A stretch of 64,000 nt of DNA from positions 1-64,000 of the forward strand of contig JADJXQ010000026.1 in assembly GCA_016710335.1 (NCBI GenBank), written 5' to 3'. The position numbers and the translations under genes are program-made. Each line of letters starts with the position of its first letter. The stretch's first letter is position 1. Under the pieces are notes generated by a model, which saw only the letters and a list, made by a program, of their open reading frames with translations, searched no databases and had not been told where the DNA came from. Shown one piece after another: positions 43,707-52,517 of the stretch. The DNA comes from Rhodospirillales bacterium. GTDB taxonomy: Bacteria; Pseudomonadota; Alphaproteobacteria; Rhodospirillales; Defluviicoccaceae.

Positions 43707-43734
43707 AGCCCCCGGGGAGACTCGGGGGCTTTTT
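43707..43734 (+). terminator. Rho-independent terminator of the cold-shock gene
   Basis: AGCCCCCG (43707-43714) pairs perfectly with CGGGGGCT (43723-43730) around an 8-base loop and is followed by five T. This is the best-formed terminator in the window. Confidence 0.92.
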
Positions 43735-43943
43735 GTTGGTGCGCCCGGCATGGGCCACAATCATAACCGCCCGGCATGGAGCCCGGCGGCATCGGCCATG
43801 GCGGGGGTTCTACGGCGCGTTCTCTTCCAAAGGCCGGCGCTTGAAGTCCTCGGGCGCGGCGATGCCGGCCTCGACGATCTCCAGCCGCACCGTTCATGGC
43901 TCTGTAGCTGGAACCACTATACGTGTGGCGGGTTGATCCGGTC

Positions 43944-45236
43944 ATGGAAAAGCAAGCGGATGAGGCGATACCGGAGGTCCCCGGAGAACCCGGTGCACCT
44001 CTCCTGCACCGGGATGTGGTGATCATCGGCGCTGGGTTCGCGGGCCTCGCATGCGCGAAGAAGCTGGGCGGGAGCGCGGTCTCGGTACTCGTGGTCGACC
44101 GCCATAACTATCATCTGTTCCAGCCGCTGCTCTATCAGGTCGCCACGGCGGCACTTTCGCCGGCCGACATAACTGAGCCGATCCGCAAGATCCTGAGCCC
44201 CTACGCGAATGTAGATGTCGCCATGGACGTCCCGGTGCAGGTGGACACCGGTGCTCGCGTCGTGCGGTTCGCCAACGTGCCCGCGGTTCACTATCGCTGC
44301 CTCGTGCTCGCGACCGGGTCGGAGTACAACTACTTTGGGCGGGACGAATGGAAGGCTGTTGCGCCTGGCCTCAAGACAATCGATGACGCGCGTGAGATCC
44401 GGAGCAGGCTCCTGCGCAACTTCGAGGACGCGGAAACTTGCACCGACCCGGTACGCCAGCGGATGCTCATGACCACCGCGGTGATAGGAGGCGGCCCCAC
44501 CGGTGTGGAGATGGCCGGCTCCATCGCCGAACTCGCGCGCTGGACGCTTGCGCGGGACTTCAGGCACATCGATCCGACGCAGGCGCGCACGCTGCTTGTC
44601 GAGGGTGGGCCGCGGCTGCTTTCCGCGTTCCCGGAGGAGCTTTCGCATTATGCCCGGTCTCAGCTCGAGAGGCTGGGAGTAACGGTCCTCCTAGGCCGCA
44701 ACGTCGAGAATGTGACCGCCAGCGGCATCACGGTGTGCGGAGAAGACATCCCGGCCGCCCTCACCGTGTGGGGGGCCGGGATCCGCGCCACGCCGATTGC
44801 TGAGTTGATCGGCGTGGCGGCGGACAGGGTCGGCCGCATCAGAGTAGCAGCCAACCTCGCGGTCGACGAGCTGGCGGATGTTTACGCGCTCGGCGACATT
44901 GCGCTGCTGGAGCAGGACGGTAGCCCACTGCCGGCGCTGGCCCAGGTCGCTAAGCAGCAGGGGGAGCACCTCGGCGCGAACCTCGAGCGTGCGCTCATCG
45001 ATGGCGTCCCTGTCCCCGAGTTCAGGTTCGATAACCGGGGCAACACCGCGGTGATCGGACGCAACGCCGCTGTTTTCGACTTTGGCAAGCGCCGCATGAA
45101 AGGCCGCTTGGCCTGGTTTCTATGGGCGCTCATCCACGTCTACTTGCTCGTCGGCTTCCAGAAGCGGTTGCTGGTGACCATGCAATGGGTGTGGCGATAT
45201 TTCACCTACCAGCGCGGTGCCCGGATCATTCGGTGA
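43944..45236 (+). CDS. ndh: type II NADH dehydrogenase / NAD(P)-FAD oxidoreductase
   Basis: A 430-residue flavoprotein that transfers electrons from NADH to quinone without pumping protons. FAD-binding VIIGAGFAGLACAKKL lies at about residue 26, the NADH-binding AVIGGGPTGVEMAGSI at about 180, and the FAD-contacting VYALGDIALLEQDG at about 320. The C-terminal amphipathic/hydrophobic segment (LAWFLWALIHVYLLVGF) anchors it to the membrane. The ATG at 43944 is chosen; a GTG 21 bases upstream is possible. Confidence 0.88.
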   Translation: MEKQADEAIPEVPGEPGAPLLHRDVVIIGAGFAGLACAKKLGGSAVSVLVVDRHNYHLFQPLLYQVATAALSPADITEPIRKILSPYANVDVAMDVPVQVDTGARVVRFANVPAVHYRCLVLATGSEYNYFGRDEWKAVAPGLKTIDDAREIRSRLLRNFEDAETCTDPVRQRMLMTTAVIGGGPTGVEMAGSIAELARWTLARDFRHIDPTQARTLLVEGGPRLLSAFPEELSHYARSQLERLGVTVLLGRNVENVTASGITVCGEDIPAALTVWGAGIRATPIAELIGVAADRVGRIRVAANLAVDELADVYALGDIALLEQDGSPLPALAQVAKQQGEHLGANLERALIDGVPVPEFRFDNRGNTAVIGRNAAVFDFGKRRMKGRLAWFLWALIHVYLLVGFQKRLLVTMQWVWRYFTYQRGARIIR

Positions 45237-45275
45237 TCGCCGCCAGCCATGGCCGCTTCAGCATCGGCGCACGCT

Positions 45276-45922
45276 TTACAGCAGGCCCGGTTTGCCAATC
45301 TGGCGGCGCTCCAGCTCGGTGGCGAGGAGAGCGGCGTGATCGCGCTCCTCGGCCGCCAATTCGCGATAGATCTGGCGGGACGGGTTGTTCCCGGACATCC
45401 GCCGGCTTTCGTCCGCGAAGAAGCGGGCGGCGCGTTCCTCGCAGGCAATGGCGATGCGGAGAAGGGCGAGAGGATCGCCCGGCTGGCGCTCGATGCCGCC
45501 GTAAATGGCCGCTCGCGCCAGTGCGCTGCGGGCGCGTTTTCGTCCGCCGCTGCGGGTGGCGCCGAGATATGGTAGCGGCGCGACAAGGTGGCGAGGTGCT
45601 CGCCTTCCATTTCGGCCAATCCGGCGAACAGCGCCCGCAGATCTGGCTCGGCCTCCGCTTCTTGCGCCCCCTGATAGAATGCCTGACCGCCCAACTCGAT
45701 CTCGAACGCGATACGAATCGCCTCCAAATCATCCTGGTCGTCGTGGTTGCGGTGGTCATGCGTCTCGAGCACGCCGTCGCAGTGCGGGCAGCGGCCATAA
45801 GGGAAAGCGAAGCCTTCGCTGACCTTGGCGCAGTCCCTGCACCGCCACGCGAGAGTGTCGGTGCCGCAGCAGATGTACATTTCGGGGCCTTCGATGGGCT
45901 CCCGGCATTTCGGACACAACAC
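45276..45922 (-). CDS. rubrerythrin-like ferritin-fold protein with zinc ribbons (frameshifted)
   Basis: About 215 residues when the two frames are joined. The GTG start at 45922 has GAAGGAG upstream and lies 14 bases after the NfnAB-like gene. The N-terminus carries two zinc-ribbon-like pairs (CPKCREPIEG and CRDCAKVSEG...GRCPHCDG). A ferritin-like four-helix domain follows, with carboxylate-rich FEIELGGQAFY and MEGEHLATLSRRYH, as in rubrerythrins. The frame is lost near 45540, but the continuing frame (IYGGIERQPGDPLALL, then IYRELAAEERDHAALL) is good to a TAA at 45276. One or two missing bases explain it. The likely role is peroxide defence or iron handling at the end of the nif operon. Confidence 0.72.
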
Positions 45923-45936
45923 GCCCTTGACTCCTT

Positions 45937-48294
45937 CTACAAGACGTCCGCCGCCCCTTCGGGCGTTACGGCAGGCACCGGCGACGGCGGCACGAACGCT
46001 TCCACGGAACTCGCCGTCACCGGCCAGCGCCGTTTCGGGTCGCCGAGGTAAGCGGCGATGGCACGAGCCGCATTGCGTCCGGCGCCCATGGCGAGGATGA
46101 CGGTGGCGCCGCCGCTGACGATATCGCCGCCGGCAAACACGCCGGGAATGTTGGTCGCCTGGGTGTCCGCGTCGGCCACGATGTTGCCCCAGCGGTTGAG
46201 CGCGAGATCGGGCATCGACTGGGCGATGATGGGGTTGGCCTGGGTGCCGAGGGCATAGATCACCGTGTCGCAGCCCAGGTCGACGGTCTCGCCGGTCGGC
46301 ATCGGGCGGCGGCGGCCGCGCTCGTCGGGCTCGCCCATCTGCATCTTCTGCACCTTCATGCCGCGGACATCGCCGTCGTCGTCGGTGTGGATCTCCAGCG
46401 GCGAATGCAGGAAGAAGAACTCGACGCCCTCCTCCTTGGCGTGGCGCAACTCCTCGATGCGGGCCGGGGCCTCGGTTTCGGTGCGGCGGTAGACACAGCG
46501 GACGGTGCCGACACCGAGGCGCTTGGCGACGCGCAGGCAATCCATGGCGGTGTTGCCGGCCCCGATGACCACCACGCTGTCGCCGATGCCGATGGGTGTG
46601 TCGAGATAGGGAAACCTGTCGCCGCCCATGAGATTCACGCGGGTCAGGAACTCGTTCGCCGAGTAGACCTGCCCAGCGTATTCGCCGGGGATGCCGAGGA
46701 ACGACGGCGCGCCGGCGCCGGCGCCGATGAACACGGCGTCGAAGCCCTTGCCGTTGAGGAGCTGCGGGATGGTGAAGGTCTTGCCGACCACCTTGTTGGT
46801 CTCGAACCGGACACCCATCGCTGCAAGCCGCGCCACTTCGCGGTCGATGATGTCCCGCGGCAGGCGGAACGACGGGATACCGTACTTCAGGACACCGCCG
46901 ACCACGTGCAGCGCCTCGAACACCGTGACGTCGGCGCCGGCGCGGGTCAGGTCGGCGGCGGCGGCGAGCCCGGCGGGGCCGGAGCCGACGATGGCCACCG
47001 AGCCCAGCGGCGCGGCAAAGCTGGGGCGCGGGGCTGCCGGTACACGGCCGTGATCGCCGACGAAACGCTCCAGGCGGCCGATGGCGACAGAGTCCATCTT
47101 GCGGGCGATGACGCACTGGCTTTCGCACTGGGTCTCCTGCGGGCAGACCCGGCCGCAGATGGATGGGAACAGGTTGCTTTCGTTGATGACGCCGAGTGCG
47201 CCGTCGATGTCGCGGACGAGCAGGTGGCGGATGAAGCGCGGGATGTCGATGGAGACGGGGCAGCCGGAGATGCAGGTCGGCTTCTTGCACTGGATGCAGC
47301 GCTCCGCTTCCTCCAACGCGTCGGCGAGCGCGTAGCCCAGGTTGACTTCCTTGAAATTGGCGGCGCGTTCGACCGGATCGCGCTCGGGCATGGCGACCCG
47401 CGTCTTGCGCAACTCGGTCAGCTTCTTGTAGCTGCGCTTTTCGTCCTTGAAGAGGGTCTTCTCCAGGTTGCAGACGTGAGCGTAGGCGTCTTCGGCGGTC
47501 CGCTCGTGGCTCTTGAACCGCTTCTGGCGAGCGATCAGCTCCCGGAAATCCACCGCGTGCCCGTCGAAGTCGGGGCCGTCGACGCAGGCGAAGCGGACCT
47601 CGCCCCCAACCGTCACCCGGCATGAGCCGCACATGCCGGTGCCGTCGACCATGATCGCATTCAACGACACCATGGTCTTTGCGCCGAACGGGCGGGTGGT
47701 CTCCACGCACGCGTTCATCATCGGCAGCGGCCCGATGGCGACCACCAGATCCGGCGGATCGCTCTCCAGAACGGTGCGCAGCGCGTCCGTTACCAGGCCC
47801 GGCCGGCCGAAGCTGCCGTCGTCGGTACAGACGATCAACTCATCGGAATGCTCGTGGAACCGGTTCGCCCAGAACATCAGGCTCTCGTTGCGGAAGCCGA
47901 TAATGCCGGTGGTCCGGTTGCCGGCCGCCTTGAACGCGCGAAGCTGCGGGTAGACCGGCGCGACGCCGAGGCCGCCTCCGACCAGCACCACATGGCCGAC
48001 CGGCTCGATGTGCTGCGGCAGGCCGAGCGGGCCGACGAAGTCCTCCACCGTGTCGCCGGCGCGGTAGCGGTCGCGCATCTCGAGCGTCGTCTTGCCGAGC
48101 GCCTGGATCACCAGGGTCACGGTTCCCTTGTCGCGATCGAAGTCGGCGACGGTGAGCGGGATCCGCTCGCTCCCTTCGTGCAGGCGAACCATGACGAAAT
48201 GCCCCGGCTCGGCCGCTAGCGCTACGTCGGGCGCCGCGATCTCCCACAGGAACGTGGTGTCGGAAAACGCCTCGCGGCGGGTGATCGTGTACAT
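45937..48294 (-). CDS. NfnAB-like fused NADH/NADPH flavoprotein oxidoreductase
   Basis: A 785-residue fusion. Residues 1-285 form a PyrK/SudB-like flavin domain (RIPLTVADFDRDKGTVTLVIQ, VGGGLGVAPVYP) ending in a 2Fe-2S site (GMCGSCRVTVGGEVRFAC). After a linker, residues 335-785 match the small subunit of glutamate synthase and SudA: two 4Fe-4S motifs (CIQCKKPTCISGCP and CGRVCPQETQCESQC), FAD site IVGSGPAGLAAAADL and NADPH site VVIGAGNTAMDCLRVAKRLG. Its two halves correspond to NfnA and NfnB, the electron-bifurcating NADH-dependent reduced ferredoxin:NADP oxidoreductase. It lies downstream of nifW, where related species carry fixABCX, so a role in supplying ferredoxin to nitrogenase is an attractive inference. 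Confidence 0.85.
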   Translation of the reverse strand: MYTITRREAFSDTTFLWEIAAPDVALAAEPGHFVMVRLHEGSERIPLTVADFDRDKGTVTLVIQALGKTTLEMRDRYRAGDTVEDFVGPLGLPQHIEPVGHVVLVGGGLGVAPVYPQLRAFKAAGNRTTGIIGFRNESLMFWANRFHEHSDELIVCTDDGSFGRPGLVTDALRTVLESDPPDLVVAIGPLPMMNACVETTRPFGAKTMVSLNAIMVDGTGMCGSCRVTVGGEVRFACVDGPDFDGHAVDFRELIARQKRFKSHERTAEDAYAHVCNLEKTLFKDEKRSYKKLTELRKTRVAMPERDPVERAANFKEVNLGYALADALEEAERCIQCKKPTCISGCPVSIDIPRFIRHLLVRDIDGALGVINESNLFPSICGRVCPQETQCESQCVIARKMDSVAIGRLERFVGDHGRVPAAPRPSFAAPLGSVAIVGSGPAGLAAAADLTRAGADVTVFEALHVVGGVLKYGIPSFRLPRDIIDREVARLAAMGVRFETNKVVGKTFTIPQLLNGKGFDAVFIGAGAGAPSFLGIPGEYAGQVYSANEFLTRVNLMGGDRFPYLDTPIGIGDSVVVIGAGNTAMDCLRVAKRLGVGTVRCVYRRTETEAPARIEELRHAKEEGVEFFFLHSPLEIHTDDDGDVRGMKVQKMQMGEPDERGRRRPMPTGETVDLGCDTVIYALGTQANPIIAQSMPDLALNRWGNIVADADTQATNIPGVFAGGDIVSGGATVILAMGAGRNAARAIAAYLGDPKRRWPVTASSVEAFVPPSPVPAVTPEGAADVL

Positions 48295-48342
48295 GAACCC
48301 AGTCTCCCTGAAACCCGATGGTGCCGCCGGGCCGTCCGGCGC

Positions 48343-48705
48343 TCAGGCGCCTGATGGCTCCGCGCCGTGTTGCCCCGTGCCCCGCACCGCGGTCAGTGGA
48401 ATCATCGTCTGCCGGACGGCCTTCGCCGATGCGCCGGCGCGGTGGAAAACGGCGAACACCTTCTCGGTCCGGGCGTCGGAGGCAACGAAATCGCGGTAGG
48501 CGCGCGCCAGATAGGCGGCCATCGTCTCTTGGAGCGCTGTTTCGTCCATCGCCTCGAGATCGGAACTGGACAGTCGGTCGTGCAGCCGTTGCAGGATGTG
48601 CAGCCTGTTGACGTCCACCACCCGCTGGTCATAGGCAATTCCGAAGTGGTCGAGGAAGTCTTCAGCGGTCTCCAGGGACTTGAGCGTGCCGAGCAGCGTG
48701 GTCAT
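48343..48705 (-). CDS. nifW: nitrogenase-stabilising/protective protein NifW
   Basis: A 120-residue protein. The start MTTLLGTLKSLETAEDFLDHFGIAYDQRVVDVNRLHILQRLHD is the NifW signature. It protects the MoFe protein from oxygen damage in related species. Its ATG overlaps the nifV stop by 4 bases. The last 15 residues after LTAVRGTG are variable. The nfnAB-like gene starts 48 bases downstream. Confidence 0.9.
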   Translation of the reverse strand: MTTLLGTLKSLETAEDFLDHFGIAYDQRVVDVNRLHILQRLHDRLSSSDLEAMDETALQETMAAYLARAYRDFVASDARTEKVFAVFHRAGASAKAVRQTMIPLTAVRGTGQHGAEPSGA

Positions 48706-49853
48706 GGCGCATCCTGTGTTGCAAGACATGTGTCCTCGTAGATGGATCTGAGCACCGCGGGCGCCGGCGCCTGCTTGGTGCTGACGGCGTGTGCGCGGAT
48801 GCGCTCCAGCACGATCCCGGCCTGACCGTTCCCCAGCGAGAGGCCGAGACCGCCGAAGACATGACTGACGGAGGCGGTGCCGGAATGCTTGCCGAGCTGG
48901 ATTTCGTGATTGCGCCCGAGGCCTTCCGGATCCAGGGCCTGATAGGTGTGGCGGTCGCGCAGCAGTCCGTGGACGTGGATACCGGCCTCGTGGGTGAAGA
49001 CGGACGATCCGACGATGCTCTTGTTGGGTGGCACCGGCCGGCCCGAGGCTTCGGCGACCAGGTCCGAAATGGCGTGCAGACGCCGGCGGTCGATGCCGGT
49101 GTCGAGGCCGTAGAGCTGGGCGAGGGCGACGACGGCCTCTTCCAGCGGCGCATTGCCGGCCCGCTCGCCGAGACCGTTGACGGTGGTGTTGATGTGGCTG
49201 GCGCGGGCCCGGACCGCGGCCAGGGAGTTGGCGGTGGCCAGCCCCAGATCGTCATGGGCATGCATTTCCAGTTCGATGTCGGAGCGCTGCCGCAGAGCGG
49301 AGATGGCCTGGAATGTCGAGAACGGGTCAAGAACCCCAAGGGTGTCGGCGAAACGGAAGCGGTGGGCGCCGGCCTCTTCGAGATGCTCGATCAACCGAAA
49401 GAGATGCTCCGGATCGGCGCGCGACGCGTCCTCGCCGCCGACCGCGACCGTGAGGCCAAGGTCCCGCGCGAGCCGGACGATATGTACGGTGTGGGCAATG
49501 GCCCAATCCCGATCGCGCCCGAACTTGGCGTGCAGCATGATATCGGAAACCGGCAACGACACGTTGACCGAAGTCAGGCCGCAGGCGACGGCTGCATCAA
49601 GATCCTCGGCCGACATGCGGCACCAGCCAAAGAGCCGGCAGCGCAAGCCCGCATCGACGACGGCGCGGATGCACTCCCGTTCCTGCTCTCCCATGCCAGG
49701 GATGCCGACCTCCAGCTCCGCCACTCCGGCGGCGTCCAGCGCCGTCGCGATCGATACCTTTTCGGCCGCCGTGAAGGCGACGCCGGCGGTCTGTTCACCG
49801 TCACGCAGCGTCGTGTCGTTGATCACCGGGGTGGGATGGCGTTCAGAGGTCAT
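48702..49853 (-). CDS. nifV: homocitrate synthase
   Basis: A 383-residue enzyme making homocitrate, the organic ligand of the FeMo cofactor, from acetyl-CoA and 2-oxoglutarate. The start NDTTLRDGEQTAGVAF and the metal-binding HAHDDLGLATANSL show the HMG-CoA-lyase-like TIM barrel. The conserved NPSSM-free C-terminus (THEAGIHVHGLL, ELGKHSGTASV-like region) fits NifV. The ATG at 49853 starts 14 bases after nifS. Confidence 0.93.
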   Translation of the reverse strand: MTSERHPTPVINDTTLRDGEQTAGVAFTAAEKVSIATALDAAGVAELEVGIPGMGEQERECIRAVVDAGLRCRLFGWCRMSAEDLDAAVACGLTSVNVSLPVSDIMLHAKFGRDRDWAIAHTVHIVRLARDLGLTVAVGGEDASRADPEHLFRLIEHLEEAGAHRFRFADTLGVLDPFSTFQAISALRQRSDIELEMHAHDDLGLATANSLAAVRARASHINTTVNGLGERAGNAPLEEAVVALAQLYGLDTGIDRRRLHAISDLVAEASGRPVPPNKSIVGSSVFTHEAGIHVHGLLRDRHTYQALDPEGLGRNHEIQLGKHSGTASVSHVFGGLGLSLGNGQAGIVLERIRAHAVSTKQAPAPAVLRSIYEDTCLATQDAP

Positions 49854-49867
49854 GGTCGTGCGATCCG

Positions 49868-51070
49868 TTACGCGTAGGCCGGCGTGAAGCCTGCCGGGGC
49901 TGCACCGCGTTCCGACCAGAACGGCGACATCTCGCGCAGGAGTTGGACGATCGGCGGCAGGACCTCCAGCACGCTGTCGATCTCCGCTTCGGTCGTGTCG
50001 CGGGACAGGGAGAAGCGGATGGAACCATGGGCAGCGGTGAACGGCACGTCCATGGCCCGCATCACGTGCGACGGCTCCAGCGATCCGGACGTGCACGCCG
50101 ATCCAGAGGAGGCGGCGATGCCGGCCCGGTTCAGATGCAGCAGGATCGCTTCGCCCTCGATGAACGAGAAGGCGATGTTCGAGGTGTTGGGCAGGCGGTT
50201 GTCGCGGTCGCCGGTGACGAAGCAGTCGCCGATCCGGTCGACGATGCCTTTTTCCAGCTTGTCGCGGAGGGCGCGAACCCGGCCGTTCTCATCGGCCATA
50301 TGGTCGAGCGCCAGTTCGCACGCCCTGCCCAGGCCGACGATGCCGGTGGTGTTCTCGGTGCCGGCGCGGCGTCCGCGCTCCTGGTGCCCGCCGCGCAATA
50401 GCGGGCGGAAGCGGGTGCCGCGGCGGACGTACAAGGCGCCGGTTCCCTTCGGGGCGTGCAACTTGTGGCCGGAGAGCGACACCATGTCGATGTCGGTATT
50501 CTTGACGTTCATCGGCACCTTGCCGACCGCCTGCACCGCGTCCGAATGGAACATTATCCCGAAGACCTTGGCGAGGCGGGCAAGCCGCTCGACCGGGAAG
50601 ATGGTCCCCGTCTCGTTGTTGGCCCACATGATCGAGGCGATCGCCACACGCGGCGACAGGACGGCGGCGAAGGCGTCGATGTCGAGCCTGCCCTTGCTGT
50701 CGACCGGAATGACGTGGAGGCGGTATCCCTCCCGCTCCTCCAGGTGGCGGCAGAGCGAGAGGACCGCCGGGTGCTCAACGGCGCTGGTGACGATCTCGCG
50801 GCGATCCGGCTGTGTCTGAAGCGCGCTGATGATCGCTGCGTTGTCCGACTCGGTGCCGCATGAGGTGAACACGATCTCATGGTCGAATTCGGCGCCGAGC
50901 AGGGCCTGGAGGTGCGACCTGGCTTCGCCGATGTGACGGCTGACGCCGTCGCCGAAGGAATGCATCGAAGACGGATTGCCGAAGCGCTCGGTGAAGAACG
51001 GCAACATGGCCTCGACGACCAGCGGGTCGACGCGGGTGGTGGCGTTGTTGTCGAGATAGATTCCGTTCAT
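49868..51070 (-). CDS. nifS: cysteine desulfurase NifS
   Basis: A 400-residue PLP enzyme that frees sulfur from cysteine for nitrogenase Fe-S clusters. The PLP lysine lies in SLSGHKLHAPKGTGALYVR and the catalytic cysteine in SSGSACTSGSLEPSHV (residue about 325). It starts MNGIYLDNNATTRVDPLVVEAM. Located between nifU and nifV in the iscA-nifUSVW unit. Confidence 0.95.
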   Translation of the reverse strand: MNGIYLDNNATTRVDPLVVEAMLPFFTERFGNPSSMHSFGDGVSRHIGEARSHLQALLGAEFDHEIVFTSCGTESDNAAIISALQTQPDRREIVTSAVEHPAVLSLCRHLEEREGYRLHVIPVDSKGRLDIDAFAAVLSPRVAIASIMWANNETGTIFPVERLARLAKVFGIMFHSDAVQAVGKVPMNVKNTDIDMVSLSGHKLHAPKGTGALYVRRGTRFRPLLRGGHQERGRRAGTENTTGIVGLGRACELALDHMADENGRVRALRDKLEKGIVDRIGDCFVTGDRDNRLPNTSNIAFSFIEGEAILLHLNRAGIAASSGSACTSGSLEPSHVMRAMDVPFTAAHGSIRFSLSRDTTEAEIDSVLEVLPPIVQLLREMSPFWSERGAAPAGFTPAYA

Positions 51071-51144
51071 GGCAGTATCCGTTGCTCTGGGCCGTGCAGG
51101 TTGGCCGAAGCTTCGTATGGGCGGCGGGAGCGGTCGGTTTCGGT

Positions 51145-52068
51145 TCAGGCGTACAGGGCGGCTGCGGTATCCGGTACGACCCGAACCGCCCGTCCGAAGC
51201 TCGGCACGAGACGCTCTCGCAGGCCGTGCAAGGTGGCCGATGCCATCTCGCAGTTGGCGCACGTGCCGGACAGTTTCACCGTCACCAGATCGCCGGCCAC
51301 GTCCACCAGCTTGACGTCGCCGCCGTCGCGCAGGAACGTCGGCCTCACCTCATCGATGGCTTTCTGAACCCGGAGGATGCGCTCGACGCTCGTCATTCCC
51401 GCCGTGCCGGAAGGCGCGGGCGACGGTACAGCGAACCGCGGCGCCGGAGGCGCTTTCCGGAAGGCGGTGTCCGCGGCGAGACTGCCGTCGGCGACCATGG
51501 CGGCGTTCATGGACAGCAGCACGTCCTCAAGCTTCTCATGGCAGGTGGCGCAGCTTCCGCCGGCCTTGGTGTAGGCGGTGACCTTGGTCATCGTGGTCAG
51601 GCCGTTGCCGCGGATCGCCCGTTCGAGCATGCCCTGCTCGACGCCGAAGCACTTGCAGATCAACGGGCCGTCGTCGTGAGCGTCCGCCTCGGCGGTTTCA
51701 CCGCGATAGTTGGCGATCGCGGCGCGCAAAGCCTCCGCGCCCATGACCGAGCAATGCATCTTCTCCATCGGCAGGCCGTCGAGATAATCGGCGATGTCCT
51801 GGTTCGAGACCGCCAGCGCCTCGTCGGGCGTCTTACCGGTGATGAGTTCGGTCAACGCGGACGACGACGCGATAGCCGAGCCGCAACCGAATGTCTCGAA
51901 CGTTGCCCGGTCGATTCGCCCGGTGGCTTCGTTGACACGCACCATCAGCCGAAGCGCGTCGCCGCAGGCGATCGACCCCACTTCGCCGACGCCGTTGGCG
52001 TCGTCCAGGACGCCGACGTTGCGCGGATTGAAAAAGTGATCTTTGAGCTTCTCGGAATAGTCCCACAT
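51145..52068 (-). CDS. nifU: Fe-S scaffold protein NifU
   Basis: A 307-residue three-domain scaffold. The N-terminal IscU-like domain carries MWDYSEKLKDHFFNPRNVG, FGCGSAIASSS and MEKMHCSVMG. The central 2Fe-2S ferredoxin-like domain has CKCFG and CATCHEKLEDVL. The C-terminal NifU domain has the CANCEMASATLHG (CxxC) site. It assembles clusters from sulfur supplied by NifS. It is 13 bases from iscA and 74 bases from nifS. Confidence 0.95.
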   Translation of the reverse strand: MWDYSEKLKDHFFNPRNVGVLDDANGVGEVGSIACGDALRLMVRVNEATGRIDRATFETFGCGSAIASSSALTELITGKTPDEALAVSNQDIADYLDGLPMEKMHCSVMGAEALRAAIANYRGETAEADAHDDGPLICKCFGVEQGMLERAIRGNGLTTMTKVTAYTKAGGSCATCHEKLEDVLLSMNAAMVADGSLAADTAFRKAPPAPRFAVPSPAPSGTAGMTSVERILRVQKAIDEVRPTFLRDGGDVKLVDVAGDLVTVKLSGTCANCEMASATLHGLRERLVPSFGRAVRVVPDTAAALYA

Positions 52069-52081
52069 GGTTCGCCCGCCC

Positions 52082-52405
52082 TCAGTTCGAGAAGGACTTG
52101 CCGCAACTGCAGAGGTCCTTCGCATTGGGGTTGTCGAACACGAAGCCAGAGGCTTCGACGCTTTCGACGAAGTCGACGCGCATTCCTTCGACGGAGCTTT
52201 GGCTGTTCGGATCGACGTAGACCTTGAGATCGCCGAACGCGTACACCCGGTCGCCGTCGCAAGCGGTGCGCTCCAGGCTGAGACCGTATTGCAGCCCTGA
52301 GCATCCGCCGCTGTTGACCATGATGCGGAGCCCATTGGCATCGGTTTCCGCACCCTCGATCAGGCGCCGGAGCGTCTCCTGGGCTCTGTTGGTCAGTTCC
52401 ACCAT
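52082..52405 (-). CDS. HesB/IscA-like A-type Fe-S carrier of the nif operon
   Basis: A 107-residue A-type scaffold (Nif-IscA). Key cysteines: GGCSGLQYGLSLE and the C-terminal LCSCGKSF (CxC). The ATG at 52405 is supported by a -24/-12 promoter whose expected start point lies about 33 bases upstream; the longer frame from 52624 is not supported. It is the first gene of the second nif transcription unit (iscA-nifU-nifS-nifV-nifW). Confidence 0.9.
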   Translation of the reverse strand: MVELTNRAQETLRRLIEGAETDANGLRIMVNSGGCSGLQYGLSLERTACDGDRVYAFGDLKVYVDPNSQSSVEGMRVDFVESVEASGFVFDNPNAKDLCSCGKSFSN

Positions 52406-52447
52406 GTCTCGCTGTCCTTCAGCCGTCTTTGCCTTTGGCAAATGCTC

Positions 52448-52465
52448 AGCAAGCCGTATGCCAAG
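52448..52465 (-). promoter_or_regulatory. sigma-54 (-24/-12) promoter of iscA-nifUSVW
   Basis: On the leftward strand the bases read CTTGGCATACGGCTTGCT, with GG and GC separated by exactly 10 bases, as sigma-54 requires (TTGGCACG-N4-TTGC consensus). The GC lies at 52449-52450, giving a start near 52438, 33 bases before the iscA start. A NifA-type site lies about 72 bases upstream at 52537. Confidence 0.72.
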
Positions 52466-52517
52466 CGCCTTACGCATTGTTAAGTCGAGAGAAGGGACGG
52501 AGCAGGGGCGACAATCC

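Noticed and set aside
45206..47710. An 834-residue - strand frame overlapping the NfnAB-like gene
   Set aside because: Most of it is an alternative frame of the NfnAB-like gene; only its last part, after the GTG at 45922, is real (rubrerythrin-like).
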